64,000 bases of DNA. Source: Effusibacillus pohliae DSM 22757 (GTDB lineage Bacteria; Bacillota; Bacilli; Tumebacillales; Effusibacillaceae). This document shows, in pieces, positions 34,717 to 43,807 of the stretch. The stretch covers positions 1 to 64,000 of the forward strand of contig NZ_AQXL01000122.1 in NCBI RefSeq assembly GCF_000376225.1, in the 5' to 3' direction. The number at the start of each line of letters is the position of its first letter. Position 1 is the first letter of the stretch. The notes beneath the pieces were generated by a model. The model was not told where the DNA came from. It searched no databases and was given only the letters and a program-made list of their open reading frames with translations. The position numbers and the translations under genes are program-made.

Positions 34717-34780
34717 GATCATGGACGATCAACTCCGCGTTGCCCGCACGGACACGGGCGTATTTAGCGGAGTTTCCTTT
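34717..34780 (+). repeat. 64-bp interspersed hairpin element, copy 1
   Basis: Outer stem AACTCCGC (34731-34738) with GCGGAGTT (34767-34774); inner hairpin GCCCG (34742-34746) with CGGGC (34755-34759). It is 54 of 64 bases identical to the reverse complement of 58513-58576. Within a 340-base gap (34529-34868) that otherwise holds only the terminator above. Confidence 0.8.
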
Positions 34781-34868
34781 ATCGATCGGCTTTCCGGAGT
34801 TTCCTGAGTCATACCTGTCCATGTTCCCTCATACAATGTTCCAACGCATTGTGTGGAGGGTGTGAAAG

Positions 34869-35162
34869 ATGAGGCGAAAACAGGCACTGCGTTCATTCGT
34901 GTATATGGGATTGGGGTTGGCGATGCTGTTTTACGCGATTCCCCAACTGCCCAAGCTGTCGTGGTCGCTCGCCGGGGCATTTTCCGTAGTCTGGCTGCTG
35001 TTTGGTGTGTTGGCGGTGGGCGCCAACCTGTATTATTTGATCGGAGTCGACAAGGAGCGGAAACGACGGGAACAGTTCCGGCGGGAGTGGGAGCGGGAAG
35101 TTATCCGGACGGCCGCCCGCCTGCAGTACGAACGGAGGCGCCGCCGCATGTTCTCGAGGTAA
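34869..35162 (+). CDS. hypothetical two-span membrane protein
   Basis: 97 residues: two hydrophobic segments (about 9-27 and 34-58) and a highly basic tail (EWEREVIRTAARLQYERRRR). Both the loop LPKLSWS and the tail suggest both ends in the cytoplasm. Good start signal GTGGAGGGTGTGAAAG. Own terminator. Not recognised. Confidence 0.7.
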   Translation: MRRKQALRSFVYMGLGLAMLFYAIPQLPKLSWSLAGAFSVVWLLFGVLAVGANLYYLIGVDKERKRREQFRREWEREVIRTAARLQYERRRRRMFSR

Positions 35163-35171
35163 AAGCAATTG

Positions 35172-35202
35172 GGTTTGGACTTTGGCCAAACCCGATTTTT
35201 TA
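35172..35202 (+). terminator. terminator between the two-span protein and the germination operon
   Basis: GGGTTTGG-ACTTTGG-CCAAACCC with a T-rich tail. Confidence 0.88.
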
Positions 35203-35303
35203 TGGGCTGGTGGGGCCCTCGGAAGCGTCTGTTTAATTTTTCCTCGCAATGCACAATCTATCCACAAGACCTCCTTGCGAGACTGGCAAAGGATGGGTTG
35301 GGC

Positions 35304-36905
35304 TTGATCCGCAAACGAATCAATCGCAAAAAAGAAGTGTTGGCGAACCACTTTGAACAAACGACCTTGGTCTACCGGGGGCAAACATTCTCCGGCGTTT
35401 TTGATCAAGATTTGAAGCAGATACAGGATGAATTGGGAAACAGCGACGATGTGATTTTTCATGAATTTAAGATCGATCACGAGAAATCACGAAAGGCCGC
35501 GATCGTTTATATCGACGGGCTGGTCGATACGGAAATGGTCAACAATTTCATCCTGCGTCCCCTGATCAACCAGCCACTGCCCGGAGGAGAGCGGATCGAC
35601 GGGACGGATGTGGTTAACTACCTGCCGATGAGCGAAGTACGCAAGCTGGACGATATGGAGAAGGCGGTGAAAGCGGTTCTGTCGGGAGATACGGTGTTGC
35701 TGATGGACGGAGCCTCCCATCCGCTGTCGATTTCGACGAAGGGGTGGAAACAGCGGTCAGTCGAAGAACCGGACACAGAATCGGTCATCCGGGGACCGCG
35801 CGACGGGTTCACGGAAACGCTGCGGGTCAACACTGCGCTGGTCAGGAGACGGTTGAAAGACCCAAAGTTGCGCGTGCAAAATCTGAAAATCGGCGAGCGC
35901 ACCGAAACGGATGTCGCTCTTTTATATATCGATGGGATCGCGAATGATGCGATTGTGCACGAAGTGAAAGCCCGTATCGACCGCATTGAAATGGACGCTG
36001 TGTTGGAAAGCGGGTTTATCGAGCAGTTCATTGAAGACAACCATTGGTCGCCGTTCCCGCAGATTCAAAATACGGAACGGCCGGACAAAGTGGCCGCATC
36101 CTTGCTGGAAGGGAGGATCGCCGTTTTGGTTGACGGATCGCCGTTTGCGCTGATCGCGCCGGCCACTTTTTCGCAGTTTTACAACAGCCCGGAAGATTAC
36201 TACGAACGCTTTTTGATTGCAACGCTGATCCGGATGATCCGGGTGCTCAGCATGTTTATGGCGCTGCTGCTGCCGTCTTTGTACATCGCTTTTTCATCGT
36301 TTCATCCAGAAATGATTCCGTCAAAACTGGTAATCGCAATGGCGGCCGGGCGGGCGACGGTGCCGTTTTCATCGGTGTTGGAAGCCTTGCTGATGGAAAT
36401 CACGATGGAGATCCTGCGGGAAGCGAGCGTCCGCTTGCCCGGCCCGATCGGTCCGACCATCGGCATTGTCGGGGCGCTGGTCGTTGGCGAATCGGCCGTG
36501 CGGGCGGGCATTGTCAGCCCGATCATGGTAATCGTGGTCGCCTTGACGACGATCGGATCGTTTGCCACGCCCAGCTACAGCGCGGCGATCTCTTTGCGCA
36601 TGTTGCGGTTTCCGATGATGCTGTTTGCCGGGACGTTGGGATTGTACGGAATTATGCTGTTTTTGATCGTGATCATCATTCACTTGTGCACGCTCGAATC
36701 ATTCGGCATCCCGTATTTGTCGCCGATGGCGCCGCGGATTTTTACTGAATGGAAGGATACGATTCTGCGGGCTCCTTTGTATCGTATGCTAAGGCGGCCC
36801 GCGTCCTCGCTGCCGGCCGATGAGCAGCGGGTGGTTCCTGCCAGCGCTGAAACGATCAGGAAAGGGGAGCGTCATGACAAAGCAGACTCTTCGGATCACA
36901 ACTGA
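35304..36905 (+). CDS. spore germination protein, GerA family (A subunit)
   Basis: 533 residues from TTG 35304. N-terminal soluble domain with VYIDGLVDTEMVNNFILRPL, VLLMDGASHPLSI and LLYIDGIANDAIV, then PSLYIAFSSFHPEMIPSKLV and membrane spans with GRATVPFSSVLEALLMEITM and RLPGPIGPTIGIVGALVVGE. A subunit of a nutrient-sensing germinant receptor in the spore inner membrane. The start is my choice: AAAGGATGGG is 6-10 bases ahead, while longer in-frame starts (35169, 35202) fall in the preceding terminator. Overlaps the next gene by 32 bases. Confidence 0.88.
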   Translation: MIRKRINRKKEVLANHFEQTTLVYRGQTFSGVFDQDLKQIQDELGNSDDVIFHEFKIDHEKSRKAAIVYIDGLVDTEMVNNFILRPLINQPLPGGERIDGTDVVNYLPMSEVRKLDDMEKAVKAVLSGDTVLLMDGASHPLSISTKGWKQRSVEEPDTESVIRGPRDGFTETLRVNTALVRRRLKDPKLRVQNLKIGERTETDVALLYIDGIANDAIVHEVKARIDRIEMDAVLESGFIEQFIEDNHWSPFPQIQNTERPDKVAASLLEGRIAVLVDGSPFALIAPATFSQFYNSPEDYYERFLIATLIRMIRVLSMFMALLLPSLYIAFSSFHPEMIPSKLVIAMAAGRATVPFSSVLEALLMEITMEILREASVRLPGPIGPTIGIVGALVVGESAVRAGIVSPIMVIVVALTTIGSFATPSYSAAISLRMLRFPMMLFAGTLGLYGIMLFLIVIIIHLCTLESFGIPYLSPMAPRIFTEWKDTILRAPLYRMLRRPASSLPADEQRVVPASAETIRKGERHDKADSSDHN

Positions 36906-38010
36906 CCGGATGACATCCAGCCAATCGATGTCGCTGATCACCAGTACCGTGATCGGCGTAGGAGTGTTGACGATGCCGAGAACGACCACTTTTTATGCGG
37001 CTCAACAGGGATGGATCGCGGTTTTTCTCGGTTTTTTTGTATCGTTGGCGGCGGTATGGATGCTGACGGCGCTTTTTGTACGGATGCAGGGACAGAAGTT
37101 TTCCGACTTTGTCATAGACACGCTCTCCTCCCGACGGTTTCCGTGGTTGGGGCAGCTGTTGGGGATCCCGTTTTTGCTGCTGTATGTCGCATATTGGCTG
37201 TTGGCGGTCGCGATGGTGGCCCGCACGTTTGGAGAGGTGGTGGTGACGGCCGTCCTGGTGGAAACGCCACTCGAAGTGATTGTCGGGAGCATGCTGTTGG
37301 TGTCTCTCTATCTGTGTTTCACAAAGGACGTCACGGTCCTCCGTGTCAACGAATTTTTGTTTCCTTTAATGGTGGTGCCGCTTCTTATCTTGGGCGTGCT
37401 GCCGTTTCAAAACGCCAACTTCACCCGCTTGCTGCCGTTGGTTCCGGTCGAGACAAAGGGGATCTTGCGGGCGCTGATGCAGACGATCTTTGTGTATCAA
37501 GGGTATGAGATTATTTTGCAGTTTGCATCCTGCTATTCAGACAAGGTTCGGTATATGCGGGCCAATTTGCTAGGGATCGGTTTTGTCGGCCTGGTGTATC
37601 TGCTGGTCGAGATCGCAGCGATCGTTGCGTTCGGGCACGAGGAGTTGCAGCGTCTGACGTGGCCGCTCTTGGAACTGGTGAAAACGGTGAACGTTCCCGG
37701 GCTTGTTCTCGAGCGGGCGGAAGCGGTGTTTATCGGCGTGTGGGTGGCAGCTGTGTTCACGACCGCTGGCAATTGGTATTATGCGGCCTCGCGATTGATT
37801 TGCGACATGTTTGGCGTTCGGAAACACAGCTATGTGACATTACCGCTGCTTCCTGTCCTGTATCTGATTGCGATGCATCCCCGCAATCAGTTTGACCTGT
37901 TTGCGGCTCTTGACAAAATTTCCTGGCTGGGGCTGCTGATCGGTGTTGGGATTCCCCTCGTCCTGCTCGGACTCACCAGTTTGAACTGGCAAAGGGGAAG
38001 TGCAAGATGA
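36874..38010 (+). CDS. spore germination permease, GerB family (B subunit)
   Basis: 378 residues, about ten spans, APC-superfamily fold. TSSQSMSLITSTVIGVGVLT and FVYQGYEIILQFASCY are family marks. The B subunit probably binds the germinant. ATG 36874 behind AAAGGGGAG, inside the end of the A subunit gene. Its stop overlaps the C subunit start as ATGA. Confidence 0.9.
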   Translation: MTKQTLRITTDRMTSSQSMSLITSTVIGVGVLTMPRTTTFYAAQQGWIAVFLGFFVSLAAVWMLTALFVRMQGQKFSDFVIDTLSSRRFPWLGQLLGIPFLLLYVAYWLLAVAMVARTFGEVVVTAVLVETPLEVIVGSMLLVSLYLCFTKDVTVLRVNEFLFPLMVVPLLILGVLPFQNANFTRLLPLVPVETKGILRALMQTIFVYQGYEIILQFASCYSDKVRYMRANLLGIGFVGLVYLLVEIAAIVAFGHEELQRLTWPLLELVKTVNVPGLVLERAEAVFIGVWVAAVFTTAGNWYYAASRLICDMFGVRKHSYVTLPLLPVLYLIAMHPRNQFDLFAALDKISWLGLLIGVGIPLVLLGLTSLNWQRGSAR

Positions 38011-39155
38011 GACGAGGTGCGAAAATTCTGCTGGTATGTGTCCTGGCGGGCAGTTTTCTGACCGGATGTTGGGACCGCAGGGACTTGGAGAACCGCACGT
38101 CGGTCATCGCGATTGCAATCGACCGGAACGAAGAAATTCCGGAGCTCGTTGATGTAACCATTCAGATTCCGATTCCGATCAAAATCGTCGGTGCGGGCGG
38201 CGGCGGCAGCACCGGAGAAGGAGGTCAGGATGCGGTCAAAGTGTTATCCGGATCGGGACGAACATTGAACGAGGCGGTGCAGAACATCCAAAAAAGGCTG
38301 AACCAGCAGTTGTTTTACGGACATACCCGGGTGATTGTCATGAGTGAAACTGTCGCAGAAACGGACATAAGCAATTTAATCGATGTGGTACGGCGGTCGC
38401 CGCAGGTTCGCCGTCTGCAGTGGCCGATCGTTGTCCAGGGCAGGGCGTCGAAAATTTTGGAAGTCGATCCGAAGCTGGAGCAGATTCCGATGATGTTCAT
38501 CAAAGAGATGATCGAGTCGGGAACGCGTCAGGGGACGATTCCGGACATTTCGCTTGGCGAAATGTTTATCGCTTTGTCCGATACGTCCGTGCAACCGTTG
38601 CTCAACTACATTAAATTGACCGATCATGGGGTTAGGTGGGCGGGGGCAGCCGTATTTTTAGGATCCAAAATGGTCGGGAAGATGACGGAACCGCATGTCT
38701 GGGCGTTGATGAACCTGCGGGAAGCAAAGCGAGGGGGAGATGTGCTGGTTCCCTGTCCGGATGATCCCACCCGGTTTATGACGTTTCACCCGCGCAACGT
38801 ATCGACAAAAGTCAAAATCGAACATCACGGCCAGATTCATGCCACCTATCATGTCCGGGTGGAAGGCGATATCCAGGAATCGGAGTGCAATCTCGATTTT
38901 AACAACGAAGCGGTAATCAACCGGGTACAGGCGGCTACGCAAAAAGTGCTCGAGCAGCGGGCGAACGGGATGATCGATTTTTTGCAAAACAACGTTCGTT
39001 CCGACGTGCTGGGGCTGGGATTTCAGGTGCGGGCGCATCATCCGGAAATCTGGCGGCAGGTTGACTGGGACAAGGAATTTCCCACCGTCAGAATCGATGT
39101 CAAGTATCATGTGAACCTGCGGCGGTTCGGCATGAGCATGGGCAAACCGCGCTGA
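38007..39155 (+). CDS. spore germination lipoprotein, GerC family (C subunit)
   Basis: 382 residues. Lipoprotein signal with lipobox LTGC (C21) followed by WDRRDLENRTSVIAIAIDR, the GerC start. Contains a glycine-rich insertion near residue 63-70 (GAGGGGSTGEGG). C-terminal Spore_GerAC domain includes RVEGDIQESECNLD. Completes an A-B-C receptor operon with overlapping genes; germinant unknown. Lgt, which would add the lipid, is encoded at 42094. Confidence 0.92.
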   Translation: MRRGAKILLVCVLAGSFLTGCWDRRDLENRTSVIAIAIDRNEEIPELVDVTIQIPIPIKIVGAGGGGSTGEGGQDAVKVLSGSGRTLNEAVQNIQKRLNQQLFYGHTRVIVMSETVAETDISNLIDVVRRSPQVRRLQWPIVVQGRASKILEVDPKLEQIPMMFIKEMIESGTRQGTIPDISLGEMFIALSDTSVQPLLNYIKLTDHGVRWAGAAVFLGSKMVGKMTEPHVWALMNLREAKRGGDVLVPCPDDPTRFMTFHPRNVSTKVKIEHHGQIHATYHVRVEGDIQESECNLDFNNEAVINRVQAATQKVLEQRANGMIDFLQNNVRSDVLGLGFQVRAHHPEIWRQVDWDKEFPTVRIDVKYHVNLRRFGMSMGKPR

Positions 39156-39161
39156 TCCAAA

Positions 39162-39204
39162 CAAAGACCGCCGCAGCCGGAGACGCCGCTTTCGACGGTC
39201 TTTG
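39162..39204. terminator. bidirectional hairpin after the germination operon
   Basis: CAAAGACCG (39162-39170) pairs with CGGTCTTTG (39196-39204) between convergent genes; no long T-run. Confidence 0.55.
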
Positions 39205-39215
39205 CTTACGGTGCG

Positions 39216-40550
39216 CTATCCGATTTTCATCGAATGAGCGGACAGGTGTTCTTTTCTTTGCTGCCTGATTTTTTGCAGGATGCGGTTGCCCGCCTCATAG
39301 GCTGACGAGAAGGACAGTTCGGATAGCATGCCGACCCCTTCCACCCAGTCTCCGGCAAAATAGGCGTTCGGGCAGGCGTGGAAGCGAACCGGCAGCAGCC
39401 GTTGGTCGTCCTCCACTTTGATCTCCTGAGCGGACGCCCGTTCCGTATAGCGCTGTGCGACCAGTTGCTCCCGCCAGCCGGGCAGATGTTTGTTAAATAG
39501 CTGCTCGATCGTCTGTTTCAGTTGCAGCGCATACTCCCGATTGCCCGCCTCTGCGCTCCTTAAATAGGCGATCGCCTGGATCAACTGGCCGCCCGGCGGC
39601 GTGCAGTCGGTGTACGCCGAGATGTCGGTCAGGAAGACGCGGCTCGTTTTGTCGTAAATGTAGGTGTAGGGGATGTCGATCCTGTTTTTTAACCCGATAT
39701 CATATACGAGCACCGTATTCGGGTAATACAGCAGGTAAGGCGCGATCGATTGTTCCAGCGGCGTACCCGCAAAAATTTTCCCGAGCTCTTTGGGGGGGAT
39801 GGCAAACACAAACTCGTCCCCTTCGATCAGACCGTCCGCCGTTTCCACTCCGCGAATCCGGTTTTCGTCAAACAGCACCCGTTCGATTTTCGCTTTGGTC
39901 AGGATCTGCGAGCCGGACTCGCGGACCACCCGCTCCAGTTCGCCGACCAGGCTTTGCCAGCCGCCGGCGATATAGCTGACCGCCTTTGATGTCCGGAACA
40001 TCCGTTGATAATAGGCAAAATAAACGGTCGACGGGATCCGCTCCGGTTCTTTCGTGAAGAAATTGCTGGATGCGAGCGTCAGCATCAAATCCTTCACGTC
40101 ATCGTGCAGGTTGGAGCGGTCGAGCCACTCGCCGATCGTCACTCCTTCCTTGCCGCGCTCCAGGCGGCAGATCGTCTTGATCACCTCGATCGCAAACAGC
40201 GCCTTGCCCGAACCGGACAGCACTTTCGTTTTGAACAACCCTTCCAGTGTGGCCGGCATCTCTGTCAATTCATTGCCCAAATCATAGCGGGCTTTTGCCG
40301 GATCAAAATCGACCCAGCCGATGTCCAGGCCCAGTTCTTTTTCCAGTTTTCGTATATAAGAAGAATCGCGGCTGTAGATCGCGTGTGCGCCAAAGTTAAA
40401 AGCAAATCCTTTCAGCGGGATGGTGATGGCCCGCCCGCCCAGTTTCGGTGCTTTTTCCAGCAGCGTCACGTCGAGCCCGTTTTTCGCCAGTCTTGCGGCT
40501 GCGCTGAGACCGGCCAGTCCTCCTCCGATTACGATGATTCGTCGGTTCAT
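39216..40550 (-). CDS. FAD-dependent amine oxidase/phytoene desaturase-like protein
   Basis: 444 residues. N-terminal FAD motif MNRRIIVIGGGLAGLSAAAR with E at the end of strand two (LLEKAPKLGGRA), C-terminal ACPNAYFAGDWVEGVGMLSE. Related to protoporphyrinogen oxidase/carotenoid desaturase-type flavoproteins; substrate unclear, and no carotenoid or heme gene is beside it. ATG at 40550 follows GGGAGAG by nine bases; the frame continues upstream but without a better start. Divergent from the YtoI gene. Confidence 0.82.
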   Translation of the reverse strand: MNRRIIVIGGGLAGLSAAARLAKNGLDVTLLEKAPKLGGRAITIPLKGFAFNFGAHAIYSRDSSYIRKLEKELGLDIGWVDFDPAKARYDLGNELTEMPATLEGLFKTKVLSGSGKALFAIEVIKTICRLERGKEGVTIGEWLDRSNLHDDVKDLMLTLASSNFFTKEPERIPSTVYFAYYQRMFRTSKAVSYIAGGWQSLVGELERVVRESGSQILTKAKIERVLFDENRIRGVETADGLIEGDEFVFAIPPKELGKIFAGTPLEQSIAPYLLYYPNTVLVYDIGLKNRIDIPYTYIYDKTSRVFLTDISAYTDCTPPGGQLIQAIAYLRSAEAGNREYALQLKQTIEQLFNKHLPGWREQLVAQRYTERASAQEIKVEDDQRLLPVRFHACPNAYFAGDWVEGVGMLSELSFSSAYEAGNRILQKIRQQRKEHLSAHSMKIG

Positions 40551-40664
40551 AGCGGATAACTCTCCCATGTCCAGAATGTCCGCTATATAGAATATACCTT
40601 TCCGGCGGAAAAAGAAACTGGTGAACGATTCCTCCGGCGCCAATATCGCAGCACATTTCGCAGA

Positions 40665-40694
40665 TTGAAACGCCTGGCTGAAACAGTTTATAAT
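40665..40694 (+). promoter_or_regulatory. promoter of the YtoI-like gene
   Basis: TTGAAA (40665-40670), 18 bases, TATAAT (40689-40694). Confidence 0.75.
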
Positions 40695-40726
40695 CTTGCT
40701 ATATAACACATGTCTGGAGGAATCCC

Positions 40727-42040
40727 ATGTCTGCAACAAAACACGAGCAAATCCTCGAATATATAGAAAGCCTGGAAATCGGCTCAAAAATCTCCGTTCG
40801 CCAGGTCGCGAAACACATGGGAGTTTCGGAAGGAACAGCCTACCGCGCGATCAAGGAGGCGGAAGCCCGCGGCATCGCGTCGACGATCGAACGGGTAGGC
40901 ACGGTGCGGATCGAGAAGCAGCAAAAGAAAAACATCGAGCGCCTGACCTATTCGGAAGTGGTCAACATCGTCGACGGCACGGTGCTCGGCGGCCGTAGCG
41001 GACTGCACAAGACGCTGCACAAGTTTGTGATCGGCGCGATGAAAGTGGATGCGATGGTCAAGTACATCGATCCGGACAGCCTGCTGATCGTCGGCAACCG
41101 CGACCAGGTGCACCGGATCGCGCTGGAGCAGGGGGCGGCCGTGCTCATCACCGGCGGTTTTGACGCGAGCGACGAGGTAAAAGCGCTGGCCGACCAACTG
41201 GAGCTGCCGATTATCTCTTCCGCCTACGACACATTCACGGTGGCGAGTCTTATTAACCGTGCGATTTTCGACCGCCTGATCAAAAAGGAAATCGTGATGG
41301 TCGAAGACATCCTGCAGGGCCGGCCGGAGCCCGACGTGATGCGGCCCGACCAAACGGTGAAAAATTGGCACCAGCTGGTCGAACAGACGGGGCATGCCCG
41401 GTTTCCGGTGGTCGATGCGAATATGCGGGTGCTCGGCATCGTCACATCCAAGGATGTGTCAGGACAGGCGGACGATGTACCGATCGAGCGGATCATGACG
41501 AAAAATCCGATCACCGTCACTCCGAAAACGTCGGTCGCCTCGGCTGCCCACAAGATGATCTGGGAAGGCATTGAGCTGCTGCCGGTAGTCGACGGCCGCA
41601 GGCTGATCGGCGTCATTTCCCGGCAAGACGTGATCAAGGGGCTGCAATATGCGCAAAAACAGCCGCATACCGGGGACACGATCAAGGATTTGATCCTCCG
41701 CCATTTTCGGGAAGAACGGCATGACGACAAATCGGTGTCGCTGGTGGGCGAGGTGACGCCGCAGATGACGAACTCGCTGGGCGGTGTCCTGTCGGGTGTG
41801 CTGATGACATTGATCAGCGAGGCGGGCAAACTGGCGATTCGCCGTTTTAAAAATACGGACATGGCGGTTGAGAACGTGACCGTATTTTTCATGAAACCGA
41901 TTCAAATCGATTCGGAGATAACGGTTCGCGCGGAAGTGATCGATCTCGGACGTAAATTCGGCAAGGCGGACATTGAGATCTATTGCGAGGGAGAGCGAAT
42001 GGCCAAGGCATTGCTCACCGCTCAGGTACTGGACAGGTAA
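40727..42040 (+). CDS. ytoI: YtoI-like protein: HTH, DRTGG, tandem CBS and hotdog domains
   Basis: 437 residues. Domains in order: N-terminal HTH (about 20-55, VRQVAKHMGVSEGTAYRAI), DRTGG (about 70-185), two CBS motifs (about 195-310, RFPVVDANMRVLGIVTSKD; LLPVVDGRRLIGVISRQD) and a hotdog/thioesterase-like domain (about 330-437, with NSLGGVLSGVLMTLISEAG). It probably senses an adenine nucleotide through CBS and an acyl-CoA or other ligand through the hotdog part. Found upstream of dnaE in Bacillus too. Ribosome site GGAGG, ATG 40727. Confidence 0.9.
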   Translation: MSATKHEQILEYIESLEIGSKISVRQVAKHMGVSEGTAYRAIKEAEARGIASTIERVGTVRIEKQQKKNIERLTYSEVVNIVDGTVLGGRSGLHKTLHKFVIGAMKVDAMVKYIDPDSLLIVGNRDQVHRIALEQGAAVLITGGFDASDEVKALADQLELPIISSAYDTFTVASLINRAIFDRLIKKEIVMVEDILQGRPEPDVMRPDQTVKNWHQLVEQTGHARFPVVDANMRVLGIVTSKDVSGQADDVPIERIMTKNPITVTPKTSVASAAHKMIWEGIELLPVVDGRRLIGVISRQDVIKGLQYAQKQPHTGDTIKDLILRHFREERHDDKSVSLVGEVTPQMTNSLGGVLSGVLMTLISEAGKLAIRRFKNTDMAVENVTVFFMKPIQIDSEITVRAEVIDLGRKFGKADIEIYCEGERMAKALLTAQVLDR

Positions 42041-42062
42041 GCCAAACTTTTACTTTAACCGT

Positions 42063-42079
42063 TTAGTCGACTCGACTAA
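42063..42079 (+). promoter_or_regulatory. 17-bp palindrome in the lgt leader
   Basis: TTAGTCGA-C-TCGACTAA, perfect eight-base arms, 15 bases before the lgt start and just upstream of its ribosome site. Could be an operator or an mRNA hairpin controlling translation. Confidence 0.55.
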
Positions 42080-42093
42080 GGAAAGGAGTTCCT

Positions 42094-42906
42094 ATGCAGG
42101 TTATTTTGTTTCACATCGGCAGCTTTCCCGTGCGGTCGTACGGGCTGATCGTCGCCATCTCGATGCTCTTGGGGATCGGCGTCGCCGCCTATTTTGCCAG
42201 GCAGGCGGGCAGGTATGCGGATCACGTGTCCGGCGTGGCGGTCTACGCGATCGTCGGGGCTTTGATCGGCGCCCGGTTGTGGCAGGTGCTGTTTTTTGAA
42301 TGGGGCTATTACTCCCAGCACCCGCTGGAGATTCTGGCCATCTGGCATGGCGGCATGTCGATCCAGGGCGGGCTGGTCGGCGGATTTGCCGGCGGCCTGT
42401 TGTACACCTGGAAGTATCAAGTTCCGTTTTGGGATTTTGCCGACATCGTGGCGCCGGCGATCGTGCTGGCGCAGGGCATCGGGCGGGCCGCCTGCCTGAT
42501 GAACGGCGATGCGTTCGGCTCTCCGACCGGCGGCAATTTCGGGCTTGTCTATCCCCCTGGCACGTATGCGTACGACACGTACGGGTCGCAGCCGTTATGG
42601 CCGGCGGAAGTCTGGGAAGGACAGTGGGACATCGTGGTGTTTGCGCTGCTGCTGATCCTCAAACAGCGGAAGTGGCCGGTTGGTTACATCTTCCTTTTTT
42701 ACAACATCCTGTATTCGATCGGCCGGTTTTTCCTCGAGTTTCTGCGGGGGGACACGGCCCGCACCCTCGGCTTGACGGCGGCGCAATGGACAAGCCTGGC
42801 GGTGATCGCGGCGGCGCTCGGGTGCATGGTCTATTTGAAAATCCGCCAGGCCAGGGGCGGCACTTCCCACGATTCCGGCCAAGAACCGGAAGTGGTGGAA
42901 TCGTAA
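42094..42906 (+). CDS. lgt: prolipoprotein diacylglyceryl transferase
   Basis: 270 residues, about seven spans. Lgt motifs: RSYGLIVAISMLLGI, AIWHGGMSIQGGLVGG, the signature GIGRAACLMNGDAFG and FNILYS-like FYNILYSIGRFFLEFLRGD. It transfers diacylglycerol to the lipobox cysteine of lipoproteins (GerC- and OppA-type proteins here). ATG 42094 behind GGAAAGGAG. Confidence 0.95.
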   Translation: MQVILFHIGSFPVRSYGLIVAISMLLGIGVAAYFARQAGRYADHVSGVAVYAIVGALIGARLWQVLFFEWGYYSQHPLEILAIWHGGMSIQGGLVGGFAGGLLYTWKYQVPFWDFADIVAPAIVLAQGIGRAACLMNGDAFGSPTGGNFGLVYPPGTYAYDTYGSQPLWPAEVWEGQWDIVVFALLLILKQRKWPVGYIFLFYNILYSIGRFFLEFLRGDTARTLGLTAAQWTSLAVIAAALGCMVYLKIRQARGGTSHDSGQEPEVVES

Positions 42907-42918
42907 AAGTGGTGAAAC

Positions 42919-42947
42919 AGGGGGGGCATTACCCCCTCCCATTTTTT
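42919..42947 (+). terminator. lgt terminator
   Basis: AGGGGG...CCCCCT hairpin followed by CCCATTTTTT. Confidence 0.7.
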
Positions 42948-42971
42948 GTCTGCCGCGTCCGGGGTTTAAGG

Positions 42972-42977
42972 TATAAT
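42972..42977 (+). promoter_or_regulatory. -10 box of the Uma2-type gene
   Basis: TATAAT in GGTATAATGAAC; a TTGTCT lies 20 bases upstream. Confidence 0.45.
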
Positions 42978-43030
42978 GAACGTAAAGGGCAGGAAGCTGC
43001 AGCTGTGAGTTCCTGCAGGGGGTGGATCCA

Positions 43031-43606
43031 TTGGCGATAAAAAGAGAGGAAGTTCCGAAACGGCCGGCCAACTATGCGGAATATCTGCTCACTCCGGAGG
43101 GCGAGCGGTGGGAGATCATCGAGGGAATCCCCTACAACATGACTCCCGCGCCGTCAACGGAACACCAACGAATCATTGGCAATCTTCACGGCGAGTTTTA
43201 TTCGTACCTGAAGGGCAAACCATGTTCCGCGTTTGTCGCTCCGTTTGACGTGCGGTTGTTGGCGGACGGCAAAGCCGACGATCAGGTCAAAAACGTGGTG
43301 CAGCCGGATATTTCGATCATTTGCGATCCGAACAAGATTGACGAAAAAGGATGCCTCGGGGCGCCGGACCTGATCGTGGAAGTACTCTCCCCGTCGACCG
43401 CCAAAAAAGACCGGTCGGAAAAGCTGCGGCTCTACCGGCTGGCGGGCGTTCGCGAATATTGGATCGTAGATCCTCTCAACAAGACTGTGGAAGTGTATGA
43501 CTGGACGCAGCATCGTTTCGCGGAAGCGCAGGTCTATGGCGCAGAGGACAGGATTCAGGTAGCGATTTTTGACGATCTGGTGATCGATTTGGGAGATGTT
43601 TTTTGA
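43031..43606 (+). CDS. Uma2-family (DUF820) putative endonuclease
   Basis: 191 residues. PD-(D/E)xK-type core: VQPDISIICDPNKI, DLIVEVLSPSTAKKDRSEKL and REYWIVDPLNKTVEVY. The family is expanded in cyanobacteria and some Bacilli and its biological role is uncertain. Start taken as TTG 43031 behind GGGGGTGGA; GTG 43022 would place the ribosome site inside the frame. Monocistronic. Confidence 0.85.
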   Translation: MAIKREEVPKRPANYAEYLLTPEGERWEIIEGIPYNMTPAPSTEHQRIIGNLHGEFYSYLKGKPCSAFVAPFDVRLLADGKADDQVKNVVQPDISIICDPNKIDEKGCLGAPDLIVEVLSPSTAKKDRSEKLRLYRLAGVREYWIVDPLNKTVEVYDWTQHRFAEAQVYGAEDRIQVAIFDDLVIDLGDVF

Positions 43607-43688
43607 AGTCCAGATTCGAAAAGATTTTCTTGCACAATTCCGACGCCCATTCCCGTTACTTCGGTGAAAAATCGCTCTGCCTGAAACG

Positions 43689-43730
43689 AAAAAAAAGCTG
43701 TCCCCTATAGAGAAAAATAGGGGGCAGCTT
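43689..43730 (-). terminator. strong terminator read on the minus strand
   Basis: AAGCTGTCCCCTAT (43695-43708) pairs with ATAGGGGGCAGCTT (43717-43730) with one G-T pair. The eight A before it become a T-run on the minus strand, implying a minus-strand gene to its right. Confidence 0.85.
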
Positions 43731-43807
43731 ATCTGTTGACCGGGAGTTCTGCCCTGCGGCACCAATCATCAAGTACCAAAAAACCTCTGCTGCTATTGGC
43801 GTTTGGG

